Made by a program: the position numbers and the translations under genes. DNA of 64,000 bases, taken from contig NZ_CP130322.1 of NCBI RefSeq assembly GCF_033025475.1, positions 1,550,001 to 1,614,000 of the forward strand. Reading direction: 5' to 3'. The notes under the pieces are model-generated. The model made no database searches, was not told the origin of the DNA, and worked only from the letters and a program-made list of their open reading frames with translations. Of the stretch, positions 1 through 10,592 are shown piece after piece (within the stretch, counting starts at the first letter, position 1; each line of letters begins with the position of its first letter). This DNA is from Sphingomonas sp. C3-2 (GTDB taxonomy: Bacteria; Pseudomonadota; Alphaproteobacteria; Sphingomonadales; Sphingomonadaceae).

Positions 1-2891
1 TCGAAACCGGGACCAACATCGATACGGCGCAGATGAACGTGCAGAACCGCCTGCGCACCGTCGAACAGCGCCTGCCCGAAGAGGTCCGTCGCCAGGGCAT
101 TCTCGTCAACGAAGCCTCGAGCGGCTTCCTCATGGTCGTCGCGATCCAGTCGAAGACCGGCGCCACCAGCACGCTCGATCTCGGCAACTTCGCCAACAAC
201 CGCGTGGTCGACGAACTGCGCCGCGTACAGGGCGTTGGCGATATCCGCGTCTTCGGTTCGCCCTATGCGATGCGCATCTGGCTCGATCCGCAAAAGCTTG
301 CCAATTACAAGCTGTCCGCGGCCGAGGCGCTTGCCGCCGTCAAGGAACAGAACAGCCAGAGCGCGGGCGGCGCGCTCGGTGATCTGCCGCTTGCCAAGGA
401 TACCGCGCTCAACGCGACGATCGTCACCCAGAGCCGCTTCAGCACGCCCGAACAGTTCGCCAACATCATCCTGCGCGCCAACCCCGATGGCTCGGCGGTC
501 ACGCTGGGCGATGTCGCGCGCGTCGAACTGGGCGCAAAATCCTATCTCACCGACGCCACCCTCAACGGCAAGCCGATGACGGGTCTCGGCATCCAGCTGA
601 CCCCGGGCGCCAACGCGCTGTCCACCGCGCGCGGCGTCGAGGAACGGATGCAGGAACTGGCCACCAGCTTCCCCGAAGACATCCAGTGGACCGTCCCCTT
701 CACCACCACCCCCTTCATTCAGAGCTCGATCAAGGAAGTGGTGAAGACGCTCGTCGAAGCGATGGCGCTCGTCTTCCTCGTGATGTTCCTGTTCCTTCAG
801 AACTGGCGCGCCACGATCATTCCGACGATCGTCGTTCCGATCGCGCTCGCCGGCGCCTGTCTCGGCCTGTGGCTCTTCGGCTTCTCGATCAACGTGCTCT
901 CGCTCTTCGGCATGGTGCTTGCCATCGGTATTCTCGTCGACGATGCGATCGTCGTGATCGAGAATGTCGAACGCATCATGGTCGAGGAACATCTGTCGCC
1001 CTATCAGGCGACCGTGAAGGCGATGTCGCAGATCACCTCGGCGATCATCGGCATCACGCTGGTGCTGATGGCAGTGTTCGTGCCGATGGCCTTCTTCCCC
1101 GGTTCGACCGGGCAGATCTACCGCCAGTTCTCGGTCACGCTCATCGTCTCGATCGGCTTCTCCGCGCTGCTGGCGCTCACGCTGACGCCGGCACTGTGCG
1201 CCACCTTCCTCAAACCGCATGTCCCCTCTGATCAGCGGCAGGACAATTGGTTCAACCGCAAGACGGGCGCCTTTTTCGACCGTTTCAACGGCTGGTTCGG
1301 CCGCACGACCGATCAGTATCAGGGCAATGTCGGCAAGATCCTGGCAAAGCCGGTGCGCTGGCTCGGCATCTTCGTGCTGCTGTGCGGCATCACCATGCTG
1401 CTGTTCACCCGTCTTCCCGGCGGCTTCCTGCCCGAAGAGGATCAGGGCACGTTGATCAGCGTCGTCCAGGCGCCTCCGGGCTCGACCCGCGAGCAGACGG
1501 ACAAGGCGATCGAGCAGATGCGCGCCTATTATGCGCAGCAGCCCGAAATGCAGAATCTGATCGTCATCCGTGGCTTCAGCTTCTTTGGCCAGGGTCAGGC
1601 GAACGCCATGGCGCTCGGCTCGCTCAAGCCGTGGGAGGAACGCAAGGGCGCCGAACACAGCGCCCAGACCGTCGTCGGCAAGGCGATGGGCGCGCTGATG
1701 GGGATCAAGGAAGCCTTTGTCTTCGCGATCAACCCGCCGCCCATCCCCGAACTCGGCACCGCCAGCGGCTTTTCGTTCAAGCTGCAGGATCGCGGCGGCG
1801 CGGGCTATGACGCGCTGCTCAACGCCCGCAACATGATGCTGGGCGCGGCGATGCAGAGCAAGGTGCTGACCGGCGTCCGCCCCGACGAACCCGAAGGCTC
1901 GCCCCAGCTCCGCGTCGATATCGACCGGATCAAGGCGCGCGCGCTCGGCCTGTCGATCGGCGACGTCAACACCACGCTCGCGATCGCCTTTGGCAGTGCC
2001 TATGCCAACGACTTCAACCGCGACGGCCGTGTGCTGCAGGTGCTGCTCCAGGCCGATAGCGCCTATCGCATGACCCCGCAGGATGTGCTCGACCTCAAGG
2101 TCCGCAATGCCGAGGGCGCGATGGTTCCCTTCGGCGCGTTCACCCAGGTCGATTGGACGTCGGGGCCGCAACAGCTTGTCCGTTACAATGGCTATCCCGC
2201 CATGACGATCTCGGGCAGCGCCGCTCCCGGCAAGTCGACGGGTGAGGCGATGGACGAGATGGAACGTCTCGCCAAGAACCTGCCCGCAGGCTTTGCGTTT
2301 GAATGGACGGGCATTTCCTATGAGGAAAAACAGTCCGCCGGCCAGATCGGCGCGCTGCTTGCCCTTTCGCTCGTCGTCGTCATCCTGCTGCTCTCGGCGC
2401 TCTATGAAAGCTGGTCGGTCCCGGTTGCGGTCGTCCTCGCGGTGCCGCTGGGCGTGCTCGGCGCGGTGCTCTTCTCGATGCTCCGCGGGCTTTCGGCAGA
2501 CGTCTATTTCAACGTCGGCCTGATCACGATCATCGGGCTTGCCGCGAAGAACGCGATCCTCATCGTCGAGTTCGCGATCGAGCAGGAAGCCGAAGGCAAA
2601 TCCACGCTCGAGGCTACGCTCGATGCCGTGAAGATGCGCCTGCGTCCGATCATCATGACCTCGCTCGCCTTCATCCTCGGCATGGTCCCGCTCGCGATCG
2701 CCAGCGGTGCCGGCGCGGCCAGCCGCATCGCGGTGGGCAGCGGCGTGATGGGGGGCATGATCGCCGCCACCATCCTCGGTATCTTCTTCATTCCGCTCTT
2801 CTATCTGTCGGTGCGCAAATGGCTGTCAAAGGGCCGTCCGCCCGCACCCAATGAGAAGGGTCATCACGAACCGGAGCCCGGCCATGCATAA
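1..2891 (+). CDS. RND multidrug efflux permease (HAE1/AcrB family), 5'-partial
   Basis: Inner-membrane proton/drug antiporter of a tripartite efflux pump. The reading frame is open from the first base, and residues before the first ATG (position 33) already match the AcrB porter domain, so the true start lies upstream; roughly 90 N-terminal residues of a ~1,050-residue protein are missing. The proton-relay residues are present: the Asp-Asp pair of TM4 (codons at 939-944, context GILVDDAIVVIENVER) and the TM10 lysine (2547-2549, context GLAAKNAILIVEF). Two blocks of hydrophobic segments flank two large periplasmic domains, as in the family. The stop overlaps the start of the outer-membrane partner by 8 bases, so the two are probably translated together; the adaptor gene is expected just upstream. 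Substrates cannot be inferred. Confidence 0.95.
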   Translation, partial: ETGTNIDTAQMNVQNRLRTVEQRLPEEVRRQGILVNEASSGFLMVVAIQSKTGATSTLDLGNFANNRVVDELRRVQGVGDIRVFGSPYAMRIWLDPQKLANYKLSAAEALAAVKEQNSQSAGGALGDLPLAKDTALNATIVTQSRFSTPEQFANIILRANPDGSAVTLGDVARVELGAKSYLTDATLNGKPMTGLGIQLTPGANALSTARGVEERMQELATSFPEDIQWTVPFTTTPFIQSSIKEVVKTLVEAMALVFLVMFLFLQNWRATIIPTIVVPIALAGACLGLWLFGFSINVLSLFGMVLAIGILVDDAIVVIENVERIMVEEHLSPYQATVKAMSQITSAIIGITLVLMAVFVPMAFFPGSTGQIYRQFSVTLIVSIGFSALLALTLTPALCATFLKPHVPSDQRQDNWFNRKTGAFFDRFNGWFGRTTDQYQGNVGKILAKPVRWLGIFVLLCGITMLLFTRLPGGFLPEEDQGTLISVVQAPPGSTREQTDKAIEQMRAYYAQQPEMQNLIVIRGFSFFGQGQANAMALGSLKPWEERKGAEHSAQTVVGKAMGALMGIKEAFVFAINPPPIPELGTASGFSFKLQDRGGAGYDALLNARNMMLGAAMQSKVLTGVRPDEPEGSPQLRVDIDRIKARALGLSIGDVNTTLAIAFGSAYANDFNRDGRVLQVLLQADSAYRMTPQDVLDLKVRNAEGAMVPFGAFTQVDWTSGPQQLVRYNGYPAMTISGSAAPGKSTGEAMDEMERLAKNLPAGFAFEWTGISYEEKQSAGQIGALLALSLVVVILLLSALYESWSVPVAVVLAVPLGVLGAVLFSMLRGLSADVYFNVGLITIIGLAAKNAILIVEFAIEQEAEGKSTLEATLDAVKMRLRPIIMTSLAFILGMVPLAIASGAGAASRIAVGSGVMGGMIAATILGIFFIPLFYLSVRKWLSKGRPPAPNEKGHHEPEPGHA

Positions 2892-4311
2892 GGCCCTGTC
2901 CCTTTCCCTGCCCCTTTTGGCGCTGCTCGCCGGTTGCCAGATGGCGCCCAAGCATGTCCGTCCGGATCTGCCGACCGCGCCCGACTATCCCGCCACCTAT
3001 GCCGATGAGGTAACGCTCGGCAAACGGGCGAGCGATATTGGCTGGCGCGACTTCTTCGTCGACCCGCAACTGGCCGCGCTTGTCGAGCACGCGCTCTCGA
3101 ACAACCGCGATCTGCGTGTCGCGCTTGCCCAGATCGAGGAGGCCCGCGGCCAGTACCGCATCCAGGACGCCGATCGCCTGCCCACCATCGCGGCTTCGGC
3201 CGATGCCTCGCGCAATCGGATGACGCTGGGCACGACGGGGTTCGGCAACGGCACGGTCACGCTCAACCGCTATTCGGTCGGGGTCGGCGTATCGAGCTTC
3301 GAGATCGATTTCTGGGGCCGGGTGCGCAACCTGTCCGAAGCCGCGCGCGCGCAATATCTGGCAACGGTCGAGGGCGAACGCGCCTTCCGCCTGTCGCTCA
3401 TCCGCGACGTCGCCTCGGCCTATCTTTCGGGCCGGGAAGCGGCGGAACGCATGGCGCTGGCCGAAGGCACCGTCCGCACGCGCCAGGAAGGTCTGCGGAT
3501 CGCCAAGCGCCGCCTTGATGCGGGCGTTACCTCGGCGCTCGATTTCCGTCAGTCCGAAAGCCTGCTCACCCAGGCCGAAACCGAACTTGCGGCGCTCCGC
3601 CTCGCAAAGGCGCAGGCCGACAATTTCCTCTCGGTCCTGATCGGCGGCACGGTTCCGTCGACGCTCCCGCCGCCGCTGCCGCTGGCCGCACAGGAAAACA
3701 GCACACGCATCGCCGCCGGGCTGCCGTCCGAGCTGCTGGTCGCGCGGCCCGACATCATCGCCGCCGAGGAACGCCTGCGCGCGGCGCGCGCCAATATCGG
3801 CGCCGCCCGCGCCGCCTTCTTCCCGAGCATTTCGCTCACCGGCAATGCCGGTTTCTCGTCCACCGATCTCGACGATCTGTTCGGCGCCAACAGCAAGACA
3901 TGGAGCTTCGGCCCGTCTATCTCGCTGCCGATCTTTGATTTCGGTCGCCGCAAAGGCAGCCTGAGCGTGGCCGAGGCGCGCGAGGATATCGCGGTCGCAA
4001 GCTATGAGAAAACCGTCCAGACCGCGTTTCAGGAAGTGTCGAACGCGCTTGCCGGGCGTCGTTACCTTGCCGAACAGGTGTCGGCGCAGGAACGCGGCAC
4101 CGAGGCGCAGCGCCGGATCGCCAATCTCGCGCGCACCCGCTACCGCGAGGGCGTGGCCGATTATCTCGAGGTGCTCGACGCCGAACGCAACCTCTTCTCG
4201 GCCGAGCAGGCGCTGCTCCAGCTCCGCCGGGCAGAGGCCGAAAATCTCGTCACGCTCTATGTCGCCTTGGGCGGCGGCGTGGTCGAACGGTCGATAACGG
4301 CGCAGCCCTGA
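2884..4311 (+). CDS. NodT/OprM-family outer membrane efflux lipoprotein
   Basis: Outer-membrane channel of the tripartite pump encoded with the preceding RND permease. The ATG at 2884 is chosen because it gives a lipoprotein signal peptide with lipobox LLAGC (acylated Cys18); an upstream in-frame start at 2851 would bury it. Of 475 residues, the mature part contains the two OEP repeats, with long helical stretches rich in Ala, Glu and Arg and the conserved segments GVGVSSFEIDFWGR and ARPDIIAAEERLRAARANIG. The start lies inside the end of the permease gene. A strong hairpin overlaps the stop codon. Substrate specificity is not readable from sequence. Confidence 0.93.
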   Translation: MHKALSLSLPLLALLAGCQMAPKHVRPDLPTAPDYPATYADEVTLGKRASDIGWRDFFVDPQLAALVEHALSNNRDLRVALAQIEEARGQYRIQDADRLPTIAASADASRNRMTLGTTGFGNGTVTLNRYSVGVGVSSFEIDFWGRVRNLSEAARAQYLATVEGERAFRLSLIRDVASAYLSGREAAERMALAEGTVRTRQEGLRIAKRRLDAGVTSALDFRQSESLLTQAETELAALRLAKAQADNFLSVLIGGTVPSTLPPPLPLAAQENSTRIAAGLPSELLVARPDIIAAEERLRAARANIGAARAAFFPSISLTGNAGFSSTDLDDLFGANSKTWSFGPSISLPIFDFGRRKGSLSVAEAREDIAVASYEKTVQTAFQEVSNALAGRRYLAEQVSAQERGTEAQRRIANLARTRYREGVADYLEVLDAERNLFSAEQALLQLRRAEAENLVTLYVALGGGVVERSITAQP

Positions 4312-4326
4312 TCGGGGCTGCGCCGT
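4297..4326. terminator. Hairpin between convergent genes
   Basis: A perfect 12-bp inverted repeat (arms 4297-4308 and 4315-4326, 6-base loop) overlaps the stop codon of the efflux lipoprotein and lies before the end of the convergent peptidase gene. No T-run follows on either strand, so it is a hairpin that may help end transcription or protect the 3' end rather than a classical intrinsic terminator. Confidence 0.5.
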
Positions 4327-4332
4327 ACGCGC

Positions 4333-5334
<1,002 letters not shown>

Positions 5335-6654
5335 TCAGCCGAGGCCCTGCGCGTGCGCCGCGCGTTCCAGTTCCTCGCGGAAATCGGGATGCGCGATGCC
5401 GATCAGCGCCGCGGCGCGTTCGCGCATCGATTTGCCCTTCAAATTGGTCCAGCCATGCTCGGTCACCACGATCTGGGTATCGTTGCGCGGCGTGGTCACC
5501 GGGCCGTCGAGCGCGGGCACGATGCGCGATACCTTGCCGCCCGCCGCGGTCGAATGGCAGGCGATGATCGACATGCCGCCCTTCGACGCAAAGGCCCCGC
5601 GCACGAAATCGAGCTGCCCGCCCGCCGCGCTGAACTGGCGCCCGCCCATGAATTCCGAATTGCACGCGCCCGAAAGGTCCATCTGGATCGTCGCGTTCAC
5701 CGAAACCATATTGTCGTTGCGCGCGATCACCGCGGGATCATTCACATAATCCACCGGATGCGCCTCGAGATCGCGGTTCTCGTGGATGAAATCGTAGAGC
5801 GCCTGATCGCCCATCGCGAAGGTATAGATGCCCTTGCCGGTATCGATCTGCTTGCGGCTGTTATCCACAACGCCGGCGCGCATCAGCGCGGCCAGCCCCG
5901 GCGTCATCAGCTCGGTATGGATACCCAGATGGCGGTGATCCTTGAGTGCGACGCACACCGCATCGGGCAGCGCACCGATCCCCATCTGCAGGCACGCGCC
6001 GTCGCGCACCATGTCCGCGATGATGTTGCCGATGGTGATATCGGGCCCGCGCGGGGGAGCCGCAGACACGCTCAGCAGCGGCTGCGGATTTTCGACGATC
6101 GCGGTCACTTCCGACACATGGACCGTGCAGTTGCCGAACACGCGCGGCATATTGGGATTAACCTCAAGGATCACGCGCCTGGCGTGGCGCGCGCAGGCCA
6201 GCGCATAATCGGTGTCGGTGCCAAAGCTGAAATTGCCGTCCGCATCCATCGGCGAAACGGTGGTGACGAAACTGTCGATATCGATCTCGTCGCACAACAG
6301 GCGCGGCGCGTGGCTGAACGCGGTCGGCACCACGTCGAGCGGCGCGCGCCCATCCGCCACCAGCCGCTTGTCCAGCGCGCGCTCGACGCCGCCGTGAAAC
6401 AGGCTCATCGGCGTGATCCGGTCAAGCAGCTCATACCGCAAGATCGTATCCCCCGCGATCGCGGTCGACAGCAGATAATAAAGGCGCACATCGGTCAGAT
6501 CACCACCCTCGGCGCGGGCGGCCAGTGCCGCCAGCAGCGCGGGTGGCTGGGACACGCCAAGACCCATTGCCAGCTTCGCGCCCGAAGGGATGAGCGCAGC
6601 GGCATTTTGGGACGACATCAAACGATTTTTATAGAGCGCATCGGGCGCGTTCAT
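5335..6654 (-). CDS. Acetyl-CoA hydrolase / CoA-transferase family protein
   Basis: Member of the acetyl-CoA hydrolase/4-hydroxybutyrate CoA-transferase family, which moves CoA between acetate or other short acids or hydrolyses the thioester. Both halves of the two-domain fold are present; GIHTELMTPG and GGRQFSAAGGQLDFVRGA are conserved family segments. I place the start at 6654 (MNAPDALYKNRL), giving 439 residues; the frame is open to 6696 but the extra 14 residues look non-native. Whether acetate, succinate or 4-hydroxybutyrate is the acceptor cannot be settled from sequence. Isocitrate lyase and 3-hydroxybutyrate dehydrogenase elsewhere in the window fit a C2/C4 metabolism role. Confidence 0.85.
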   Translation of the reverse strand: MNAPDALYKNRLMSSQNAAALIPSGAKLAMGLGVSQPPALLAALAARAEGGDLTDVRLYYLLSTAIAGDTILRYELLDRITPMSLFHGGVERALDKRLVADGRAPLDVVPTAFSHAPRLLCDEIDIDSFVTTVSPMDADGNFSFGTDTDYALACARHARRVILEVNPNMPRVFGNCTVHVSEVTAIVENPQPLLSVSAAPPRGPDITIGNIIADMVRDGACLQMGIGALPDAVCVALKDHRHLGIHTELMTPGLAALMRAGVVDNSRKQIDTGKGIYTFAMGDQALYDFIHENRDLEAHPVDYVNDPAVIARNDNMVSVNATIQMDLSGACNSEFMGGRQFSAAGGQLDFVRGAFASKGGMSIIACHSTAAGGKVSRIVPALDGPVTTPRNDTQIVVTEHGWTNLKGKSMRERAAALIGIAHPDFREELERAAHAQGLG

Positions 6655-6896
6655 GAACAAACTCCGCAAACTGGTTCTGCGCAAATAGTGGCGCATCCAT
6701 CCGGAGTTGATAAGCCAAAACGGCTCCGTTCACCGCAAATTTACCATGGCTGTGCGGTGGCGCACAGCCGGGGCCGGTTATCCGCCTACAAAGGGGGTGC
6801 GACCCAAACGGATCACGTCCTTTCAGGGCACCGATTCGGCATCATGGTCCGGTGGCACATCGCCGCCGGACCATGATGTTTTTCAGGCCGCTGCGA
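6655..6896. promoter_or_regulatory. Intergenic region upstream of the CoA-transferase
   Basis: This 242-base gap must hold the leftward promoter of the CoA-transferase gene and the 3' end of dapD. It contains an 8-bp inverted repeat (6748-6755 and 6762-6769, GGCTGTGC/GCACAGCC) about 95 bases before the CoA-transferase start and a larger hairpin near dapD (listed separately). I cannot point to convincing -35/-10 boxes. Confidence 0.4.
6840..6878. terminator. 13-bp perfect hairpin downstream of dapD
   Basis: Arms 6840-6852 and 6866-6878 are perfectly complementary (13 bp, containing GGTCCGG) around a 13-base loop. It sits about 20 bases past the dapD stop on the leftward transcript. A run of five T follows on the plus strand (6879-6883), so the U-tract is correctly placed only for rightward transcription; for dapD the hairpin has an A-tract before it and no U-tract after it. 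Confidence 0.55.
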
Positions 6897-7736
6897 TCAG
6901 TCGCGCAGCAGTTCGTTGATACCGGTCTTGGCGCGGGTCTGCGCGTCGACGCGCTTGACGATCACCGCGCAGTACAGCGACGGGCCGGTCGAGCCATCGG
7001 GCAGCGGCTTGCCGGGCAGCGCACCGGGGACGACCACCGCATAGCTCGGCACGCGGCCGATAAAGACTTCGCCCGTCGCGCGGTCGACAATCTTGGTCGA
7101 TGCGCCCAGATAAACGCCCATCGACAGCACGGCGCCTTCCTCGACGATCACGCCCTCGGCCACTTCCGAACGCGCACCGATGAAGCAATTATCCTCGATG
7201 ATCACCGGGTTGGCCTGCAGCGGCTCGAGCACGCCGCCAATGCCAACGCCGCCCGAAAGGTGCACATTCTTGCCGATCTGCGCACAGCTGCCGACGGTTG
7301 CCCAGGTGTCGACCATCGTGCCTTCGCCGACGAACGCACCGATGTTGACGAAGCTCGGCATCAGCACCGCACCCTTGGCGACGTGCGCGCCCGCGCGCAC
7401 CACCGAACCGGGAACCGCGCGGAAACCGGCGGCGCGGAACTGCGCCTCATCCCAGCCCGAGAATTTCGAGGGCACCTTGTCGAACCAGTGCGCCGCACCC
7501 GGGGCGTTGGCGATCAGCGCATTGTCGTTCAGGCGGAACGACAGCAGAACCGCCTTTTTCAGCCACTGGTTCACCACCCATTCGCCGCCAACCTTCTCAG
7601 CAACGCGCGCGGTGCCGGCGTCAAGCGCGGCCAGCGCGTGGTTCACGGCGTCGCGCACTTCGCCCTTGGTGTCGAAACCCAGCGTGTCGCGTGCGTCCCA
7701 CGCCTGTTCGATCACTGCCTGAAGATTGTCGCTCAT
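6897..7736 (-). CDS. dapD: 2,3,4,5-tetrahydropyridine-2,6-dicarboxylate N-succinyltransferase
   Basis: Fourth committed step of lysine/diaminopimelate synthesis (succinylase branch): adds succinyl from succinyl-CoA to tetrahydrodipicolinate in the cytoplasm. The sequence shows the N-terminal helical domain, then a left-handed beta-helix of hexapeptide repeats ([20 protein letters not shown] and on), ending in the family tail with [10 protein letters not shown]. Start chosen at 7736 (MSDNLQAV, 279 residues) because GAGGG lies nine bases upstream; an ATG at 7742 would overlap the previous gene as ATGA but is only three bases from that ribosome site. It is cotranscribed with the upstream HAD phosphatase. 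Confidence 0.95.
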   Translation of the reverse strand: MSDNLQAVIEQAWDARDTLGFDTKGEVRDAVNHALAALDAGTARVAEKVGGEWVVNQWLKKAVLLSFRLNDNALIANAPGAAHWFDKVPSKFSGWDEAQFRAAGFRAVPGSVVRAGAHVAKGAVLMPSFVNIGAFVGEGTMVDTWATVGSCAQIGKNVHLSGGVGIGGVLEPLQANPVIIEDNCFIGARSEVAEGVIVEEGAVLSMGVYLGASTKIVDRATGEVFIGRVPSYAVVVPGALPGKPLPDGSTGPSLYCAVIVKRVDAQTRAKTGINELLRD

Positions 7737-7738
7737 GG

Positions 7739-8407
7739 TCATTCGCCCTCGATTACATGTTGCAGCCATTGGCCAAGTTCGGGGGTCTCATAGTCGATCA
7801 TGTCGGCCTGAACACCCTCTCCGCCCAGTTCCGAACCATTATTGATCCAGACCGTCGTCATCCCCAGCGCCTTTGCGGGAACCAGATTGCGCGCCATGTC
7901 CTCGACGAACAGCGCCTCGCGCGGCGCAATCTCGAGCGTATCGCACATCCGCCGATATCCCGGCGCCATCGGCTTGGGCCGGTAATCGAGCTGGTGGATA
8001 TCGTACACCGTCTCGAACAGGCCGTTCAGCCCCAGCTTGTCGAGCACGCGCCCGGCATATTCGGCATCGCCATTGGTGAAGACGATCCGGCGCCCGGGCA
8101 GCGATGCGATCCGGTCGATCACGGTCCTGTCGGGCGCAATCCGGTCGAGCGGGATGTCATGGACGAAATCGAGAAAATGGTGCGGATCGACGCCGTGATC
8201 CTGCATCAAGCCGGCCAGCGTCGTGCCGTGCGCGAGGAAATATTCCTTCTGCACCCGCCGCGCCTCGATCGGGTCGCAGGCGAGAAGCTCGGCGATATAG
8301 GCACCCATCCGATCGTCGATCAGCCCGAACAGGTCGGCCACGGGCGGATAGAGCGTGTTGTCGAGATCGAAGATCCAGGTGCGGACATGGGAAAGAGCGC
8401 GGATCAT
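7739..8407 (-). CDS. HAD-superfamily pyrimidine 5'-nucleotidase-like hydrolase
   Basis: 222-residue cytoplasmic HAD hydrolase of the SDT1/YjjG-like pyrimidine 5'-nucleotidase group. Motif I is FDLDNTLYP with nucleophile Asp14 and acid/base Asp16, motif II is VFTNGD, and the Mg-binding acidic motif is VEDMARN. The helical cap following [12 protein letters not shown] is typical of this subfamily. The real substrate is unproven; many homologues dephosphorylate UMP, CMP or modified nucleotides. It is the promoter-proximal partner of dapD and its stop abuts the dapD start, so coupling is likely. Confidence 0.85.
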   Translation of the reverse strand: MIRALSHVRTWIFDLDNTLYPPVADLFGLIDDRMGAYIAELLACDPIEARRVQKEYFLAHGTTLAGLMQDHGVDPHHFLDFVHDIPLDRIAPDRTVIDRIASLPGRRIVFTNGDAEYAGRVLDKLGLNGLFETVYDIHQLDYRPKPMAPGYRRMCDTLEIAPREALFVEDMARNLVPAKALGMTTVWINNGSELGGEGVQADMIDYETPELGQWLQHVIEGE

Positions 8408-8521
8408 GGCCGCGCCTCTACCCCAAAGCGCCCCGCAAAGAAACAGCGCGCAGGCGCATCTCGCCCCGATGCCGGGGCTTTGGTTCGCGTCATCATGGCT
8501 TTCCGGCCGGGATTGCGCCGG

Positions 8522-8884
8522 TCAGACGGTGAAGCTCTCGCCGCAGCCGCACGCGCCCTTGGCATTGGGGTTTTCGAAGACGAACCCGGCGGTGAAGTCA
8601 TCCTCCACCCAGTCCATCGTCGATCCGATCAGGTACAGAACCGATGCGGCGTCGATGAAAAAGGGGCCGGCGGGCGTCTCGATGCGTTCGTCGAACGACG
8701 CCGCCTCGGTGACGTAATCGACCGAATAGGCCAGCCCCGAACAGCCACGGCGCGGCGTCGACAGCTTCAGCCCCAGCGTCCCTTCGGGCGCCAGCCCCAT
8801 CAGCTTGGCGATGCGCGCCTCGGCGTTTGCGGTCAGCGTCACCGCCGACGGGCGCGCGCGGGTCCGGGTGGTCGTTTCGGCCAT
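8522..8884 (-). CDS. sufA: SufA/IscA-type Fe-S cluster carrier
   Basis: A-type carrier that takes clusters from the SufBCD scaffold to apo-proteins. The start at 8884 (MAETTTRTRARP, 120 residues) is used because it overlaps the upstream stop as TGATG; the open frame further upstream is a shadow. The three ligand cysteines are Cys48 (RRGCSG), Cys112 and Cys114 (ACGCGES), the standard C-x(n)-C-x-C arrangement. It is the last gene of the suf operon. The first ~12 residues are polar and Thr/Arg-rich and probably disordered. Confidence 0.92.
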   Translation of the reverse strand: MAETTTRTRARPSAVTLTANAEARIAKLMGLAPEGTLGLKLSTPRRGCSGLAYSVDYVTEAASFDERIETPAGPFFIDAASVLYLIGSTMDWVEDDFTAGFVFENPNAKGACGCGESFTV

Positions 8885-9381
8885 CAGAGCATTCCCAGTT
8901 CGAGCTTGGCTTCGTCCGACATTTTCTGCGGGTCCCATGGCGGATCCCAGACCAGCGCCACTTCGGCCGAACCGATTCCCGGCACCGCGCCGACGCGCAG
9001 TTCCACCTCACCCGGCATCGATTCCGCCACCGGGCAGTGCGGCGTGGTCAGCGTCATGGTGACGACGGCATGGCCATCGGTCGTGATGTCGACCCCATAG
9101 ATCAGGCCAAGGTCATAGATATTCACCGGAATTTCCGGGTCATAGATTTCCTTGAGCGCGGTGATCACGGCTTCGTACAGATCGCCGCCGGGTTCGCCCG
9201 CCGCCTGGTCGACAGGCTTTTGCGACAGGAAACCTTCCAGATAGTCGCGCTTGCGTTCCATCGTCTCGCGCGGGCTTTCCTCCACCACGGCATCGTCGAC
9301 ACGCGCCTTGGGCGGCTTCACGGCCTCGGTCACCTGCTCGACCTCGATCTTGTGTTCTTCGTTCACCCGAAAGCCCTTCAC
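8884..9381 (-). CDS. sufT: SufT-like DUF59/MIP18 Fe-S maturation protein
   Basis: Member of the DUF59 (MIP18) family embedded in suf operons, involved in maturing Fe-S proteins. The 165-residue protein has a charged N-terminal extension (EEHKIEVEQVTEAVKPPKAR) and then the DUF59 core with VNIYDLGLIYGV and the cysteine motif TPHCPVAESMPGEVE. The GTG at 9381 overlaps the sufS stop by four bases (GTGA); a second in-frame GTG five codons on has a better-placed AGGG and is an alternative start. The downstream neighbour is sufA. Confidence 0.88.
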   Translation of the reverse strand: MKGFRVNEEHKIEVEQVTEAVKPPKARVDDAVVEESPRETMERKRDYLEGFLSQKPVDQAAGEPGGDLYEAVITALKEIYDPEIPVNIYDLGLIYGVDITTDGHAVVTMTLTTPHCPVAESMPGEVELRVGAVPGIGSAEVALVWDPPWDPQKMSDEAKLELGML

Positions 9382-10592
9382 CCAAAAATGCGCGTTACGC
9401 GTTCAATGCCCTTGGCAAGCGCGGCCACGTCCGCCTCGCCGTTATAGATGCCAAAGCTGGCCCGGGCGGTCGCATGGACGCCCAGATGCGCCATCAGCGG
9501 CTGCGCGCAGTGATGGCCAGCCCGGATCGCCACATGGCTCTCGTCCAATATGGTGCCGATGTCATGGGGATGAACCCCCTTGATCCCGAAGCTCACGATC
9601 CCGGCCGAATCCTCCGGCCCGAAAAGCATCACGCTGTTGATTTCCGACAATGCGGCGCGCGCGGCGCGCACCAGTGCGGTTTCATGCGCATGGATCGCCT
9701 CGAGCCCGATCGATTCGACATAATCGACCGCGGCGTGCAGCCCGATCACCCCCACCACATGCGGCGTGCCTGCTTCAAAACGTGCGGGTGCGGGCAGATA
9801 GGTGGTCTTTTCAAACGTCACCCGGTCGATCATCGCACCGCCGCCATGCCAGGGCGGCATCGCATCGAGAATATCGGGCTTGGCCCACAGCACGCCGATG
9901 CCGGTGGGGCCGTACAGCTTGTGCCCCGAAAAAGCATAGAAATCGCAACCGATCTCGGCGACGTTCACCGGCAGGCGCGGCACCGCCTGACACCCGTCGA
10001 GCAGCAGCTTCGCGCCCACGCCGTGCGCCAGCCTGGCCGCGCGGTTCACGTCGAGCACCGACCCCAGCACGTTCGAAACATGCGCCAGCGCCACCAGCTT
10101 GTGCTGCGGCGTCAGCATCGCCTCGACGGCATCGAGGTCGATCTTGCCGTCCTCGGTCAGCGGGGCAACGTCGATCTCGATCCCGGTGCGATCGCGCAGC
10201 AACTGCCAGGGCACGATGTTCGAATGATGCTCGAGCAGCGACAAGAGGATGCGGTCGCCCGCCTTCAAATGGGTGTTGCCCCAGCTGTTGGCGACGAGGT
10301 TGATGCTCTCGGTCGCGCCGCGCGTGAACACGATCTCTTCGGGCGCGCCCGCGCCGATGAAACCGGCGATCCGTTTGCGCGCCGCCTCGAAGGCAATCGT
10401 CATCTCGGCGGAACGCTGATAGACGCCGCGGTGCACCGTGGCATAGGTTTCGCCGTAGCCCCGCGTGATCGCATCGATCACCGCGCGCGGCTTCTGCGCG
10501 GTCGCCGCCGTGTCGAGATAGGCCCAGCCCGTCGGGATCGCGGGAAAATCGCTGACATGGTCGAGCGGGCGGGTATCGGTCAGTACGCTCAC
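9378..10592 (-). CDS. sufS: SufS cysteine desulfurase
   Basis: Group II PLP-dependent cysteine desulfurase that supplies sulfur to SufBCD. The open frame extends further upstream, but the start is put at the GTG at 10592 because it overlaps the sufD stop as GTGA and gives the usual 404 residues. PLP lysine is Lys225 in FSGHKLYGPTG and the persulfide cysteine is Cys362 in IRAGHHCAQPL. LLSLLEHHSNIVPWQ is a further family signature. SufS normally needs SufE or SufU as sulfur acceptor; neither is in this operon. Confidence 0.95.
   Translation of the reverse strand: MSVLTDTRPLDHVSDFPAIPTGWAYLDTAATAQKPRAVIDAITRGYGETYATVHRGVYQRSAEMTIAFEAARKRIAGFIGAGAPEEIVFTRGATESINLVANSWGNTHLKAGDRILLSLLEHHSNIVPWQLLRDRTGIEIDVAPLTEDGKIDLDAVEAMLTPQHKLVALAHVSNVLGSVLDVNRAARLAHGVGAKLLLDGCQAVPRLPVNVAEIGCDFYAFSGHKLYGPTGIGVLWAKPDILDAMPPWHGGGAMIDRVTFEKTTYLPAPARFEAGTPHVVGVIGLHAAVDYVESIGLEAIHAHETALVRAARAALSEINSVMLFGPEDSAGIVSFGIKGVHPHDIGTILDESHVAIRAGHHCAQPLMAHLGVHATARASFGIYNGEADVAALAKGIERVTRIFG

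Noticed and set aside
8463-8478. 6-bp hairpin past sufA as a possible suf terminator
   Set aside because: Short stem and no U-tract on the leftward strand; not convincing.
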